DNA of 64,000 bases from Serpens sp035497915 (GCF_035497915.1 NZ_DATJCS010000039.1:148958-212957), one strand, 5' to 3'; shown: positions 1 to 8,932, counted from the stretch's first letter. Notes: a model not told the origin generated them from the sequence alone. Numbers and translations: made by a program.

Positions 1-66
1 GAGGAGATCAAGGCGGCGGACCTGGACGCCAGAAAGGACTTTCTCAACAGTTGTCTGGGGGTGTGA
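1..66 (+). CDS. 3' end of an upstream gene (partial)
   Basis: An open frame enters from the left edge and stops with TGA at 64-66, giving a 21-residue C-terminal tail that ends in SCLGV. The tail alone does not identify a family. The next three genes are a binding protein and two permeases of a branched-chain-type importer that lacks its two ATPases in this window, so an ATPase subunit is a reasonable inference but not shown by sequence. Confidence 0.5.
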   Translation, partial: EEIKAADLDARKDFLNSCLGV

Positions 67-152
67 CCCCTGCTTTCGACAAGGCAGGCAGCAAGCGGCC
101 GCACGGGATGCGGCCGGTAAAACAATAAAAACAATCGTGAGGGATTTGAGCC

Positions 153-1367
153 ATGAACTTTGTCCGCAACAGCGCCAGCGCCATCCTGGCTTCCAGCCTG
201 ATCGCCGCAGCCGCCCAGGCGCAGATCAGCAACAACGAGATCCGCATCGGCTACCTGGCCGACATGTCCGGCACCTACCGCGACCTCTCCGGCCCCGGCG
301 GCCTGGAGGCGCTGAAGATGGCGGTGGAAGACTTCGGCGGCACGGTCGACGGCAAGAAGATCGTGCTGTTCAACGCCGACGACCTGAACAAGCCGGATGT
401 CGGCGCCAACACCGTGCGCCAGTGGATCGACGAGCGCAACGTCGACATGGTGACCGGCCTGGTCGCCAGCTCCGTGGTGCTGGCGGCGAGCAAGGTGGTG
501 GAGCAGGGCGGCAAGCTGGCGCTGATCTCCGGCGCGGCGGCCTCCAGCCTGACCAACGAGCATTGCTCGCCCAACCATATCCACTGGACCTACGACACCT
601 TCGCCCTGGCCAACGGCACCGCCAACGCGGTGCTCAAGGACGGCGGCAAGAGCTGGTACATCCTCACCGCCGACTACGCCTTCGGCCACTCGATGGAAAC
701 CGACATCAAGAAGGTGGTGAATGCCGAGGGTGGCAGCGTGGTCGGCGCCGTGCGCCATCCGTTCCCGAGCAGCGACTTCTCCTCCTACATCCTGCAGGCG
801 CAGGGTTCCGGCGCCGACGTGGTCGCGCTGGCCAACGCCGGCGCGGATACCGTCAACTCGCTGAAGACCGCCAGCGAATTCGGCGTGACGCAAGCCGGCC
901 AGCGGCTCGCCGGCATGGTGGTGTTCCTCAACGACATCCATGCCATGGGCCTGGAGGTGACCCAGGGCCTGATGCTGACCACCGGCTGGTACTGGGATAT
1001 GAACGAGGAAACCCGCGCCTGGGCCGAGCGCTACCAGAAGCGCGTCGGCAGCAAGCCGACCATGGTGCACGCCGGCATCTACTCGGCCACCACCCACTAC
1101 CTGAACGCGGTGAAGCAGACCGGCAGCGACGACACCGCGACCGTGCGCGCGCAGATGGCCAAGACCCCGGTGAACGACATGTTCGCCAAGGACGGCCGCA
1201 TCCGCGAGGACGGCCGCATGGTCCACGACATGTACCTGGTCAAGGTCAAGACCCCGTCCGAATCCAAGGGCGAATGGGACCTGTACCAGATGGTCCGCAC
1301 CATCCCGGGCAATGAAGCCTTCCGGCCGCTCGCCGAGAGCCAGTGCAAGCTGGTGGCCAAGAACTGA
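153..1367 (+). CDS. ABC importer periplasmic binding protein, branched-chain amino acid type
   Basis: This 404-aa protein is a periplasmic ligand receptor for an ABC importer (Peripla_BP_6/Leu-Ile-Val-binding fold). A Sec signal peptide is visible at residues 1-23, with AQA before the likely cleavage site. The mature part opens with EIRIGYLADMSGTY, the usual first strand and ligand loop of this family. The ATG at 153 is preceded by GTGAGGG. It is followed after 74 nt by livH- and livM-type permease genes, so the three form one transport operon. This family takes amino acids, urea, amides, aromatic acids or short acids. The adjoining acyl-CoA genes suggest an organic acid, which is an inference only. 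Confidence 0.88.
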   Translation: MNFVRNSASAILASSLIAAAAQAQISNNEIRIGYLADMSGTYRDLSGPGGLEALKMAVEDFGGTVDGKKIVLFNADDLNKPDVGANTVRQWIDERNVDMVTGLVASSVVLAASKVVEQGGKLALISGAAASSLTNEHCSPNHIHWTYDTFALANGTANAVLKDGGKSWYILTADYAFGHSMETDIKKVVNAEGGSVVGAVRHPFPSSDFSSYILQAQGSGADVVALANAGADTVNSLKTASEFGVTQAGQRLAGMVVFLNDIHAMGLEVTQGLMLTTGWYWDMNEETRAWAERYQKRVGSKPTMVHAGIYSATTHYLNAVKQTGSDDTATVRAQMAKTPVNDMFAKDGRIREDGRMVHDMYLVKVKTPSESKGEWDLYQMVRTIPGNEAFRPLAESQCKLVAKN

Positions 1368-1441
1368 TCGAGCGCCGATCCAGGCATTCCTCGGTCGCCA
1401 GCGGCCGGGGGGTGCGCGGACCTTCACGACGGTGGTGAATC

Positions 1442-2329
1442 ATGACTCTTGTTTTCGGCGTCCCCCTGAGCGTGTTGCTCGGGCAGCTGCTGCTCGGCCT
1501 GATCAACGGCTCGTTCTATGCGCTGTTGAGCCTTGGCCTGGCGATCATCTTCGGCTTGCTGCGCATCATCAACTTCGCCCATGGCGCGCAGTACATGCTC
1601 GGCGCCTTCGCCGCGTTCCTCGGCCTGAACTACCTGGGCGTCAACTACTGGGCGGCGCTGCTGCTCTCGCCGCTGCTGATCGGCCTCTTGGGCATGGGCA
1701 TCGAGCGCGGCCTGCTGCGGCGCATCGCCGGTGAGGATCACCTCTACGGCCTGCTGCTGACCTTCGGCCTGGCGCTGATCGTCGAGGGCAGCTTCGTCAA
1801 GCTGTTCGGCGTGTCCGGCTCGTCCTACCCGATGCCCGACGCCCTCAAGGGCGGCTACAACCTGGGCTTCATGTTCCTGCCCACCTACCGCGCCTGGGTG
1901 ATCGTCGCCGCGCTGCTGGTGTGCTTCGTCACCTGGTACATGATCGAGCGCACCCGGCTGGGCTCCTACCTGCGCGCCGGCACCGAGAACCCCAAGCTGA
2001 TGCAGGCGTTCGGCATCAACGTGCCGCTGCTGGTCACCCTGACCTACGGCTACGGCGTGGCCCTGGCGGCGTTCGCCGGCGTGCTGGCCGCGCCCATCTA
2101 TGCGGTGACGCCGGGCATGGGCGCGAACCTGCTGATCGTGGTGTTCGCCGTGGTGGTCATCGGCGGCATGGGTTCGATCATGGGCGCGATCATCACCGGT
2201 CTGGCCATGGGCCTGATCGAAGGCCTGACCAAGGTGTTCTATCCGGAGGCCGCCAACACGGTGATCTTCGTGATCATGGTGCTGGTGCTGCTGGTGCGTC
2301 CGGCGGGCCTGTTCGGTAAGGAGGCGTGA
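1442..2329 (+). CDS. ABC importer permease, LivH type
   Basis: This 295-aa inner-membrane permease matches the LivH family. It is almost wholly hydrophobic with about eight membrane segments. The N-terminal GLINGSFYALLSLGLAIIFG and RIINFAHG stretches (about residues 20-50) are hallmarks of LivH, and VVIGGMGSIMGA near the C-terminus is the conserved coupling-region motif. It would pair with the downstream LivM-type subunit to form the translocation channel for the binding protein at 153. Its TGA (2327-2329) lies just before the next gene's ATG at 2332. Confidence 0.9.
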   Translation: MTLVFGVPLSVLLGQLLLGLINGSFYALLSLGLAIIFGLLRIINFAHGAQYMLGAFAAFLGLNYLGVNYWAALLLSPLLIGLLGMGIERGLLRRIAGEDHLYGLLLTFGLALIVEGSFVKLFGVSGSSYPMPDALKGGYNLGFMFLPTYRAWVIVAALLVCFVTWYMIERTRLGSYLRAGTENPKLMQAFGINVPLLVTLTYGYGVALAAFAGVLAAPIYAVTPGMGANLLIVVFAVVVIGGMGSIMGAIITGLAMGLIEGLTKVFYPEAANTVIFVIMVLVLLVRPAGLFGKEA

Positions 2330-2331
2330 GC

Positions 2332-3342
2332 ATGTCGAGTCAAGAAAGCGTTGCGGCGGTGCCGATGGCGGTGCGGGCCAATGTCGAACGCGAGCGCCGG
2401 CGCGCCGCGCTGCGCCGTCGGCAACTGTTCTACCTGGCGCTGCTGGGCCTGGCGCTGCTGGCGCCGCTGGCCATCTACCCGGTGTTCCTGATGAAGCTGC
2501 TGTGCTTCGCCCTGTTCGCCTGTGCCTTCAACCTGCTGCTCGGCTATGCCGGGTTGCTGTCCTTCGGCCATGCGGCGTTCTTCGCCTGCGGCGGCTATAT
2601 CACCGGCCACATGCTGAGCAGCTACAGCGGCTTGAGCACCGAGCTGGGCATCCTCGCCGGCACGCTGGCTTCCACGCTGCTGGGGCTGATCTTCGGCCTG
2701 CTGGCGATCCGCAGGCAGGGCATCTACTTCGCGATGATCACCCTGGCGCTGGCGCAGATGGTGTTCTTCGTCTTCGTCCAGGCGCCGTTCACCGGCGGCG
2801 AGAACGGCCTGCAGGGCGTGCCACGCGGTCATCTGCTGGGCCTGATCGACATGCAGAACAACCTGGCGCTGTACTACGTCGTGCTGGCGGTGTTCGTGTT
2901 CGGCTTCGCGGTCATCCAGCGCACCATCCATTCGCCCTACGGCCAGGTGCTCAAGGCGATCCGCGAGAACGAGCCGCGCGCGGTGTCGCTCGGCTACAAC
3001 GTCGATGCGCACAAGCTGCTGGCCTTCGTGATTTCGTCGGCGCTGGCCGGCCTGGCAGGGGCGACCAAGACCGTGGTTTTCCAGCTGGCCTCGCTCACCG
3101 ATGCGCACTGGCACATGTCCGGCGAGGTGATCCTGATGACCCTGCTCGGCGGCGTGGGCACGCTGCTCGGCCCGCTGGTCGGCGCCACGGTGGTGGTCAC
3201 GCTGCAGAGTTCGCTGTCCAACGGCCCGCTGGGCGAGTGGGTGCATGTGATCCTCGGGGTGATCTTCGTGCTCTGCGTGCTGCTGTTCCGCTCCGGCATC
3301 GTCGGTTGGCTGGAGCGACTGGTGAAGCGCAACTTCAAGTGA
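2332..3342 (+). CDS. ABC importer permease, LivM type
   Basis: This inner-membrane permease of about 336 aa belongs to the LivM family. It has a cytoplasmic, Arg-rich N-terminus (RERRRAALRRR around residues 22-33) and then multiple membrane segments. The family signatures LLLGYAGLLSFGHAAFF and LLGGVGTLLGPLVGA are present, together with the conserved ENEPRAVSLGYN loop. I choose ATG 2332 over the in-frame GTG at 2326 because AAGGAGG at 2318-2324 sits 7 nt upstream of the ATG. It starts 2 nt after livH, so the pair is probably translationally coupled. No ATPase gene follows. Confidence 0.9.
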   Translation: MSSQESVAAVPMAVRANVERERRRAALRRRQLFYLALLGLALLAPLAIYPVFLMKLLCFALFACAFNLLLGYAGLLSFGHAAFFACGGYITGHMLSSYSGLSTELGILAGTLASTLLGLIFGLLAIRRQGIYFAMITLALAQMVFFVFVQAPFTGGENGLQGVPRGHLLGLIDMQNNLALYYVVLAVFVFGFAVIQRTIHSPYGQVLKAIRENEPRAVSLGYNVDAHKLLAFVISSALAGLAGATKTVVFQLASLTDAHWHMSGEVILMTLLGGVGTLLGPLVGATVVVTLQSSLSNGPLGEWVHVILGVIFVLCVLLFRSGIVGWLERLVKRNFK

Positions 3343-3400
3343 GCCGGCGCCGGCTGGCGCCGGCGCGGTTCGTCGATCCCCCTGGCAGACGAGAATCGCC

Positions 3401-4000
3401 ATGCCCTGTTACAGCCTCGATGGCCTGACGCCGGTGGTGCATCCCAGCGCCTTCGTGCACCCCACCGCGGTACTCATCGGCGACGTGATCGTCGGCGCCG
3501 GTTGCTATGTCGGCCCGCTGGCCAGCCTGCGCGGCGACTTCGGGCGCATCGTCCTGGAGGAGGGCGCCAACCTGCAGGACACCTGCGTCATGCATGGCTT
3601 CCCGGACAGCGACACGGTGGTCGAGCGGCACGGCCATATCGGCCATGGCGCGGTGATCCACGGCTGCCGGATCGGCGCCGACGCGCTGATCGGCATGAAC
3701 GCGGTGGTGATGGATCGCGCCTCGATCGGCGCGCGGTCGTTCGTGTCGGCCTCGGCCTTCGTCAAGGCGGGCTTCACCTGTGAGCCGCAATCGCTGGTGA
3801 TGGGTGCGCCGGCCAGCGTGAAGCGCCTGCTCGGCGACGAGGAAGTCGCCTGGAAGCAGGCCGCCACGCGCGAGTATCAGCTGCTCGCCCAGCGCTGCCG
3901 CGAGAGCCTGGTGGAATGCCAGCCTTTGAGCGCGCCGGAGCCGGGCCGCCGGCATGTCTGGTCGAGCGAGCTGCGCCCCAAGGCGGAACGGCAGCCCTGA
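3401..4000 (+). CDS. PaaY/gamma-carbonic-anhydrase-like hexapeptide-repeat protein
   Basis: This 199-aa left-handed beta-helix protein belongs to the gamma-class carbonic anhydrase/CaiE/PaaY group. Hexapeptide repeats run through roughly residues 15-135. Candidate zinc-ligand histidines occur in CVMHGF, GHIGHGAVIHG and nearby. PaaY is reported as a thioesterase that clears dead-end CoA esters in phenylacetate degradation, so a CoA housekeeping role in this acyl-CoA region is plausible. The C-terminal ~30 residues are a non-repeat extension. It follows livM by 58 nt containing a GC-rich inverted repeat (GCGCCGG..CCGGCGC), and probably belongs to the same transcript. Confidence 0.8.
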   Translation: MPCYSLDGLTPVVHPSAFVHPTAVLIGDVIVGAGCYVGPLASLRGDFGRIVLEEGANLQDTCVMHGFPDSDTVVERHGHIGHGAVIHGCRIGADALIGMNAVVMDRASIGARSFVSASAFVKAGFTCEPQSLVMGAPASVKRLLGDEEVAWKQAATREYQLLAQRCRESLVECQPLSAPEPGRRHVWSSELRPKAERQP

Positions 4001-4014
4001 TGCCGGCGGGCAGA

Positions 4015-4036
4015 CAGCCCCGCGGTGGCGGGGCTG
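4015..4036. terminator. hairpin between convergent genes
   Basis: CAGCCCCGC-ggtg-GCGGGGCTG forms a 9-bp stem in the 44-nt gap between the convergent paaY-like and enoyl-CoA hydratase genes. There is no T-tract on either side, so it may stall RNA polymerase or protect 3' ends rather than act as a full intrinsic terminator. Confidence 0.5.
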
Positions 4037-4044
4037 CGCCGGGT

Positions 4045-4824
4045 TCAGGCGTTCTGCCAGCGCGCGCTGCGCTTTTCCAGGAAGGCATTCACGCCTTCGC
4101 GCTGGTCGCGGGTATCGAACAGCTCGACGAACAGGTCCCGCTCGGCGGCCCAGCCCTCGGCATGCGGCGCGCTGCGCGCGTTCATCACCAGGCGCTTGCA
4201 GCGGCTGACCGAGGAGGGACTCTGCGCGTGCACGCGTTCGGCCAGTTGCAGGGCGAACGCCAGCGCCTCGCCGCGCGGCACGACTTCCTCGACCAGGCCG
4301 ATGCGCTCGGCTTTCTGCGCGCTGACGCGCTCGCCGCAGAGGATCATGCGCTTGGCCCAGCCTTCGCCCACCAGCCACGGCAGGTTCTGGGTGCCGCCGG
4401 CGCACGGCAGCAGGCCGACGCTGGCTTCCGGCAGCGCCATCTGCGCCTGCTCCTCGGCGATGCGGATGTCGCAGGCCAGCGCGCATTCCAGGCCACCGCC
4501 CATGGCGTAGCCGTTGATCGCGGCGATGGACACGCCGCGGAACTGACTCAGCGCCGTGAAGGCGCGGCCGAACAGCTCGGCGACCTCGCGGGCGGCGGTC
4601 TTGTCGCCGTCGGCGAACTGCTTGAGATCGGCCCCGGCGGAGAAGAACTTGTCGCCCTGGCCGGTGATGACCAGCGCATAGACAGCCGGGTCGTCGTTGA
4701 GCTGCCCGATCAACTGCTCCAGGGCGGCCAGCGATTCGCGGTCCCAGGTGTTGGCCGGCGGGTTGGCGATGGTCAGCAGGGCGGTGTGCCCGTGCATGGC
4801 GAGCTGAATCTTGGCTGGGCTCAT
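4045..4824 (-). CDS. enoyl-CoA hydratase/isomerase family protein
   Basis: This 259-aa crotonase-fold enzyme most likely hydrates 2-enoyl-CoA to 3-hydroxyacyl-CoA. The oxyanion-hole loop FSAGADLKQF (about residues 62-71), GGGLE with the first catalytic Glu, and ALPE with the second catalytic Glu are all present, so it should be an active hydratase rather than a hydrolase. Length is normal. It is transcribed divergently from the LysR gene at 4941, a common arrangement for a regulator and its target. It could serve the valine/isoleucine hydration step missing from the main reverse-strand operon. Confidence 0.88.
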   Translation of the reverse strand: MSPAKIQLAMHGHTALLTIANPPANTWDRESLAALEQLIGQLNDDPAVYALVITGQGDKFFSAGADLKQFADGDKTAAREVAELFGRAFTALSQFRGVSIAAINGYAMGGGLECALACDIRIAEEQAQMALPEASVGLLPCAGGTQNLPWLVGEGWAKRMILCGERVSAQKAERIGLVEEVVPRGEALAFALQLAERVHAQSPSSVSRCKRLVMNARSAPHAEGWAAERDLFVELFDTRDQREGVNAFLEKRSARWQNA

Positions 4825-4892
4825 GGCGGTTCCTTGTGATGAGGTCGAGGCCCGATGCTAGCAGCGGGAAAATCGTAAACCCACGGTGCTGG

Positions 4893-4911
4893 ACGCAGAG
4901 GTAATCTGCGT
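4893..4911. promoter_or_regulatory. inverted repeat in the divergent echA/LysR promoter region
   Basis: ACGCAGA-ggtaa-TCTGCGT is a perfect 7-bp inverted repeat with a 5-nt spacer, 30 nt upstream of the LysR start and about 70 nt from the divergent hydratase start. Its place and dyad form suit an operator, likely for the LysR protein itself. A short T-run follows it on the + strand, so a terminator-like role cannot be fully excluded. Confidence 0.5.
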
Positions 4912-4940
4912 TTTTGCACGGATGGCATTCGGAGGCGGCT

Positions 4941-5831
4941 GTGGATTGGGACAACCTGCGTTACTTCCTCGAACTGGCGCGTGCCGGCCGGCTGACCGCG
5001 GCCGCGCGGCGCCTGGGTGTCGACCACACCACGGTGGCGCGGCGCGTGCAGGCGCTGGAGAAGGCCCTCGACCGCCAGTTGTTCATCCGCGCCAAGGCCG
5101 GCTATCGCCTGTCCGAGGCTGGACGCGAGCTGCTCGCCCAGGCCGAGGCGATGGAAAGCGCCGTCGCCTCCATCGAGCAACCGAGCCTGAGCGCCGACCG
5201 CCTCTCCGGGCAGGTGCGCATCGGCGCCACCGAGGGCTACGGCACGCTGATGCTCGCCGGCCACCTGGCCAGCCTGACGCGCAGCTACCCGCACCTGGGC
5301 GTGGACCTGCTGGCGGTGCCGCGCTCGGTGCGCCTGGCGCGCAACGAGGCGGACATCGTCATCACCCTGGAGCGCCCCGAACGCGGGCCCTACGTGATCA
5401 CCAAGCTCACCGACTACGTGCTGCGCCTGTACGCCTCGGAAGCCTACCTGGCGTCCCACCCGCCGATCCGCAGCCGCGAAGACCTCGGCGAGCACGTGTT
5501 CGTCAGCTACATCGAGGACCTGCTGTACAGCAAGGAGCTGTTCTACCTCGACGAAATCGTCCGGCCGCGCCAGCACTCGCTGCGCAGCACCAGCATCCTC
5601 GCCCAGCAGGAGGCCGTCGCCGCCGGCGCCGGGCTGGCGATCCTGCCGGCGTTCGCCGCGCGCCGCGAGCCGCTGCTCAAGGGCGTGCTGGTCGACGAGA
5701 TCGAGTTCACCCGCACCTTCTGGATGCTCATGCCGGTGGAAAACAAGGACCTGGCGCGCATGCGCGTGTGCTGGGATTTCCTGCGCGAAGTCGCGGCCAG
5801 CAGCCACGACCTGATGATGGGCCGCGCATGA
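4941..5831 (+). CDS. LysR-family transcriptional regulator
   Basis: This LysR-type regulator of about 296 aa has an N-terminal winged helix (WDNLRYFLELARAGRLTAAA through HTTVARRVQALE, residues ~3-45) and a C-terminal periplasmic-binding-like effector domain. GTG 4941 is chosen over an upstream in-frame TTG at 4914 because GGAGG (4931-4935) lies 5 nt before the GTG and because the family normally begins M-D-W-D-N-L. Its stop overlaps the AraC-type gene's start in ATGA (5828-5831), so two regulators of different families are translationally coupled. The likely target is the divergent hydratase, or the neighbouring catabolic genes. Confidence 0.88.
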   Translation: MDWDNLRYFLELARAGRLTAAARRLGVDHTTVARRVQALEKALDRQLFIRAKAGYRLSEAGRELLAQAEAMESAVASIEQPSLSADRLSGQVRIGATEGYGTLMLAGHLASLTRSYPHLGVDLLAVPRSVRLARNEADIVITLERPERGPYVITKLTDYVLRLYASEAYLASHPPIRSREDLGEHVFVSYIEDLLYSKELFYLDEIVRPRQHSLRSTSILAQQEAVAAGAGLAILPAFAARREPLLKGVLVDEIEFTRTFWMLMPVENKDLARMRVCWDFLREVAASSHDLMMGRA

Positions 5832-6871
5832 GCCGCGACGGCCGGGGCAGCATTTCCGTGCGGCTGGTGGAGCAGGCGCTGCTGGCCTTCACCTCGCCGC
5901 AGCGGTCGGCCGAGGACCTGCTGCGCCAGCTTGGGCTGGCGTCGATCGACCTGCGCGACGCCGAGGCGCGGGTCGAGGTGGCGCAGTACAGCCGGCTGTG
6001 GCGCCGACTGGCGCGGCACTTCGACGACGAGTTCTTCGGTATGGATGCGCGGCGGCTGCGCGCGGGCAGCTTCGCCTTCGTCTGCCGCGCGGCGATGGGC
6101 CAGCCGACCCTGGAGCGCGCGCTGCGGGTGGCCCTGGAGTTCTTCGCCCTGGCCTTCGAGCGCTTCCGCGCCGACCTGCAGCGCAGCCAGAGCCTGGCGG
6201 AGGTCGTCCTGCTGGAGGCTGACGAGCGGCCGCTGCGCGCGTTCGGCTATTTCACCTTCTGGATGCTCCTGCACGGTCTGGCCTGCTGGCTGACCGGGCG
6301 GCGCATCCCGCTGCTGGCCGTCGAATTGCGCTGCGCCGAACCGGCCTACACCGACGACTATCGGGTGATGTTCTCCGACAACCTGCGCTTCGCCCAGGGC
6401 CGCACGCGGATCATCTTCGCCGCCGCCGCGCTCGACCTGCCGGTGCGCCGCAGCGAAGCGGAATTGCAGGCCTTCCTGGCCCAGGCGCCGGCCAACATCC
6501 TGGTCCGCTACCGCGACACCGGCAGTCTGGCCAGCCGCATCAAGGCCCAGTTGCGCGCCCTGCCGGCCGAGCAGTGGCCGAGCGGCGAGCAACTGGCGCG
6601 GCAGTACTGCCTGTCGCCCTCGACCCTGCGCCGCCGCCTGGCCGAAGCCGGCCTGCCGTACCAGGCGATCAAGGACCTGGTGCGCCAGGAGATGGCCACG
6701 CTGTGGCTGGCCGATGCGACGCTCACCTACACGCAGATCGCCGAGCGCCTGGGCTTTGCCGAGGTCAGCTCGTTCTACCGGGCGTTTCGCAAGTGGACCG
6801 GCACCAATCCGGGCCAGTACCGCGCACTGATCCTCGGCGCGCCGATTGGCGAAAACGGTCAGGCAGATTGA
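5828..6871 (+). CDS. AraC-family transcriptional regulator (Arabinose_bd plus HTH_18 type)
   Basis: This 347-aa regulator has an N-terminal all-alpha ligand-sensing region of the Arabinose_bd type (about residues 15-195) and a C-terminal double helix-turn-helix (about 240-335). The second HTH contains the strongly conserved IAERLGFAEVSSFYRAFRKW and the closing GTNPGQYR motif. Members of this subgroup often sense acyl or aromatic catabolites. Start ATG 5828 overlaps the LysR stop. It lies 70 nt upstream of the 3-hydroxyacyl-CoA dehydrogenase and thiolase genes, which are the simplest target. Confidence 0.88.
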   Translation: MSRDGRGSISVRLVEQALLAFTSPQRSAEDLLRQLGLASIDLRDAEARVEVAQYSRLWRRLARHFDDEFFGMDARRLRAGSFAFVCRAAMGQPTLERALRVALEFFALAFERFRADLQRSQSLAEVVLLEADERPLRAFGYFTFWMLLHGLACWLTGRRIPLLAVELRCAEPAYTDDYRVMFSDNLRFAQGRTRIIFAAAALDLPVRRSEAELQAFLAQAPANILVRYRDTGSLASRIKAQLRALPAEQWPSGEQLARQYCLSPSTLRRRLAEAGLPYQAIKDLVRQEMATLWLADATLTYTQIAERLGFAEVSSFYRAFRKWTGTNPGQYRALILGAPIGENGQAD

Positions 6872-6941
6872 GACGAGCGACCATTGTCCGCGCCATTGGG
6901 GCTGCTGAAGATGACGCGAACCTGATTGCGAGGGCTATGCC

Positions 6942-7709
6942 GTGGACATCAAGGACAAGGTTTTCCTGATCACCGGGGGCGCTTCGGGCCTCGGCGCAGC
7001 GGCGGCCGAAGGGTTGCTGGCGGCCGGCGCCCGGGTGCTGCTGGCGGACATCAACGCAGAGGCGCTGGATGAGCGCGTGCGCGCCCTGGGCGCCCATGCG
7101 CGCGGCGTGGTCACCGATGTGTGCGACGCGGCGGCCGCCCAGGCCGCGGTGAGCGCGGCGCAGGAGCACTTCGGCGCGTTGCACGGCCTGGTCAACTGCG
7201 CGGGGGTGGCCAGCGGCGAGCGCATCCTCGGTCGCCAGGGGCCGCATGGCCTGGACAGCTTCGCCCGGGTGATCGGCCTCAACCTGATCGGCAGCTTCAA
7301 CATGCTGCGCCTGGCCGCCGAGGCGATCGCCGAGGGGGCGCCGGACGCGCAGGGCAATCGCGGGGTGATCATCAACACCGCATCGATCGCCGCCTTCGAT
7401 GGTCAAATCGGGCAGGCGGCCTATGCGGCGTCCAAGGGCGGCATCGTCGCCCTGACGCTGCCCGCCGCGCGTGAGCTGGCGCGCCACGGCATCCGGGTGA
7501 TGACCATCGCCCCGGGCGTGTTCGAGACGCCGATGATGGCCGGCATGCCGCAGGAGGTGCGCGATGCGCTGGCCGCCGGCGTGCCCTTTCCCCCGCGCCT
7601 GGGCCGTCCGGCCGAATATGCGGCACTGGTGCGGCAGATCGTCGAGAACGACATGCTCAACGGCGAAGTGATCCGTCTGGACGGCGCCCTGCGCATGGCC
7701 GCGAAATAA
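6942..7709 (+). CDS. SDR 3-hydroxyacyl-CoA dehydrogenase, type II (HSD17B10-like)
   Basis: This 255-aa short-chain dehydrogenase shows the Rossmann TGGASGLG at residues ~11-18, the NCAGVA structural motif and the catalytic Y-x3-K in YAASK. The overall pattern (DIKDKVFLITGGASGLG, PGVFETPMM) is that of type II 3-hydroxyacyl-CoA dehydrogenases. These NAD-dependent enzymes include 2-methyl-3-hydroxybutyryl-CoA dehydrogenase of isoleucine breakdown. The start is a GTG at 6942. A thiolase follows after 15 nt, giving the last two steps of a beta-oxidation round. Confidence 0.88.
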   Translation: MDIKDKVFLITGGASGLGAAAAEGLLAAGARVLLADINAEALDERVRALGAHARGVVTDVCDAAAAQAAVSAAQEHFGALHGLVNCAGVASGERILGRQGPHGLDSFARVIGLNLIGSFNMLRLAAEAIAEGAPDAQGNRGVIINTASIAAFDGQIGQAAYAASKGGIVALTLPAARELARHGIRVMTIAPGVFETPMMAGMPQEVRDALAAGVPFPPRLGRPAEYAALVRQIVENDMLNGEVIRLDGALRMAAK

Positions 7710-7724
7710 AGAGAGGTGAACCCC

Positions 7725-8912
7725 ATGCACAGCGACCCGGTAGTAATTCTTGGCAGCGCGCGCACGCCGATGGGCGGCTTCCAGGGCGACCTCGCCAGCC
7801 TCAGCGCCCCGCAACTGGGCGCCGCCGCCATCCGCGCGGCGGTCGAGCGCAGCGGCGTGGCGCCCGAGCGCGTGCAGCAGGTGCTGATGGGCTGCGTGCT
7901 GCCGGCCGGCCTGGGCCAGGCGCCGGCGCGCCAGGCGGCCCTGGGCGCCGGCCTGGACAAGGGCACCGCCTGCACCACGCTGAACAAGATGTGCGGCTCC
8001 GGCATGCAGGCGGCGATCTTCGCCCACGACGTGCTGCGCGCCCGCAGTGTCGATCTGGTGGTGGCCGGTGGCATGGAGAGCATGTCCAACGCGCCGTACC
8101 TGCTGGACAAGGCCCGGGGCGGCTACCGCATGGGCCACGGCAACGTGCTCGACCACATGTTCCTCGACGGCCTGGAGGACGCCTACGACAAGGGCCGCCT
8201 GATGGGCACCTTCGCCGAGGACTGCGCGCAGAGCCACGGCTTCAGCCGCGCGGAGCAGGACGCCTACGCGCTGACCTCGCTGCTGCGCGCCCGTGAGGCG
8301 ATCAGCGGCGGCCACTTCGCCAGCGAGATCGTGCCGCTGACGGTCACCCGGGGCCGCGAGCAGCGGACCATCGCCGACGACGAGCAACCGCCCAAGGCCA
8401 ATCCGGAGAAGATCCCCACGCTCAAGCCGGCGTTTCGCGATGGCGGTACGGTGACGGCGGCCAACTCCAGCTCGATTTCCGACGGCGCCGCCGCGCTGGT
8501 GCTGACCCGGCATTCGGTCGCCGAACGCCTGGGCCTGAAGCCGCAGGCGGTGATTCGCGGCCATGCGGAGTTCGCCGATGCGCCGAACCTGTTCCCGACC
8601 GCGCCGATCGGCGCCATCCAGGCCCTGTTGGCCCGCACCGGCTGGCACCTCGACGAGGTGGACCTGTTCGAGATCAACGAGGCCTTTGCGGTGGTGAGCA
8701 TGGTCACCATGCGCCAGCTCGGGCTGGACCACGCCAAGGTCAACGTCAACGGCGGCGCCTGCGCCCTCGGCCATCCGATCGGCGCCTCGGGCGCGCGGAT
8801 CCTGGTCACGCTGCTCGCCGCGCTGCGCGAACGCGGCCTGCGCAAGGGCATCGCGGCGATCTGCATCGGCGGCGGCGAGGCCACCGCCATGGCCATCGAG
8901 CGGCTGGATTGA
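7725..8912 (+). CDS. acetyl-CoA acetyltransferase/3-ketoacyl-CoA thiolase
   Basis: This biosynthetic/degradative thiolase of 395 aa carries the acyl-accepting Cys in KMCGSGMQA (about residue 90), the active-site His in the GHPIGASGAR loop and a C-terminal CIGGGEA with the second catalytic Cys. ATG 7725 is preferred to the in-frame GTG at 7716 because GAGAGG (7711-7716) lies 8 nt upstream. With the preceding dehydrogenase it would cleave acetoacetyl-CoA or 2-methylacetoacetyl-CoA to acetyl-CoA and acetyl- or propionyl-CoA. Chain-length preference cannot be read from sequence. Confidence 0.92.
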   Translation: MHSDPVVILGSARTPMGGFQGDLASLSAPQLGAAAIRAAVERSGVAPERVQQVLMGCVLPAGLGQAPARQAALGAGLDKGTACTTLNKMCGSGMQAAIFAHDVLRARSVDLVVAGGMESMSNAPYLLDKARGGYRMGHGNVLDHMFLDGLEDAYDKGRLMGTFAEDCAQSHGFSRAEQDAYALTSLLRAREAISGGHFASEIVPLTVTRGREQRTIADDEQPPKANPEKIPTLKPAFRDGGTVTAANSSSISDGAAALVLTRHSVAERLGLKPQAVIRGHAEFADAPNLFPTAPIGAIQALLARTGWHLDEVDLFEINEAFAVVSMVTMRQLGLDHAKVNVNGGACALGHPIGASGARILVTLLAALRERGLRKGIAAICIGGGEATAMAIERLD

Positions 8913-8932
8913 GGGCGTTCGCGGGGCGGCGC

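Noticed and set aside
3342..3366. terminator between livM and the paaY-like gene
   Set aside because: The GCGCCGG/CCGGCGC repeat has no T-tract and both genes run in the same direction with short spacing.
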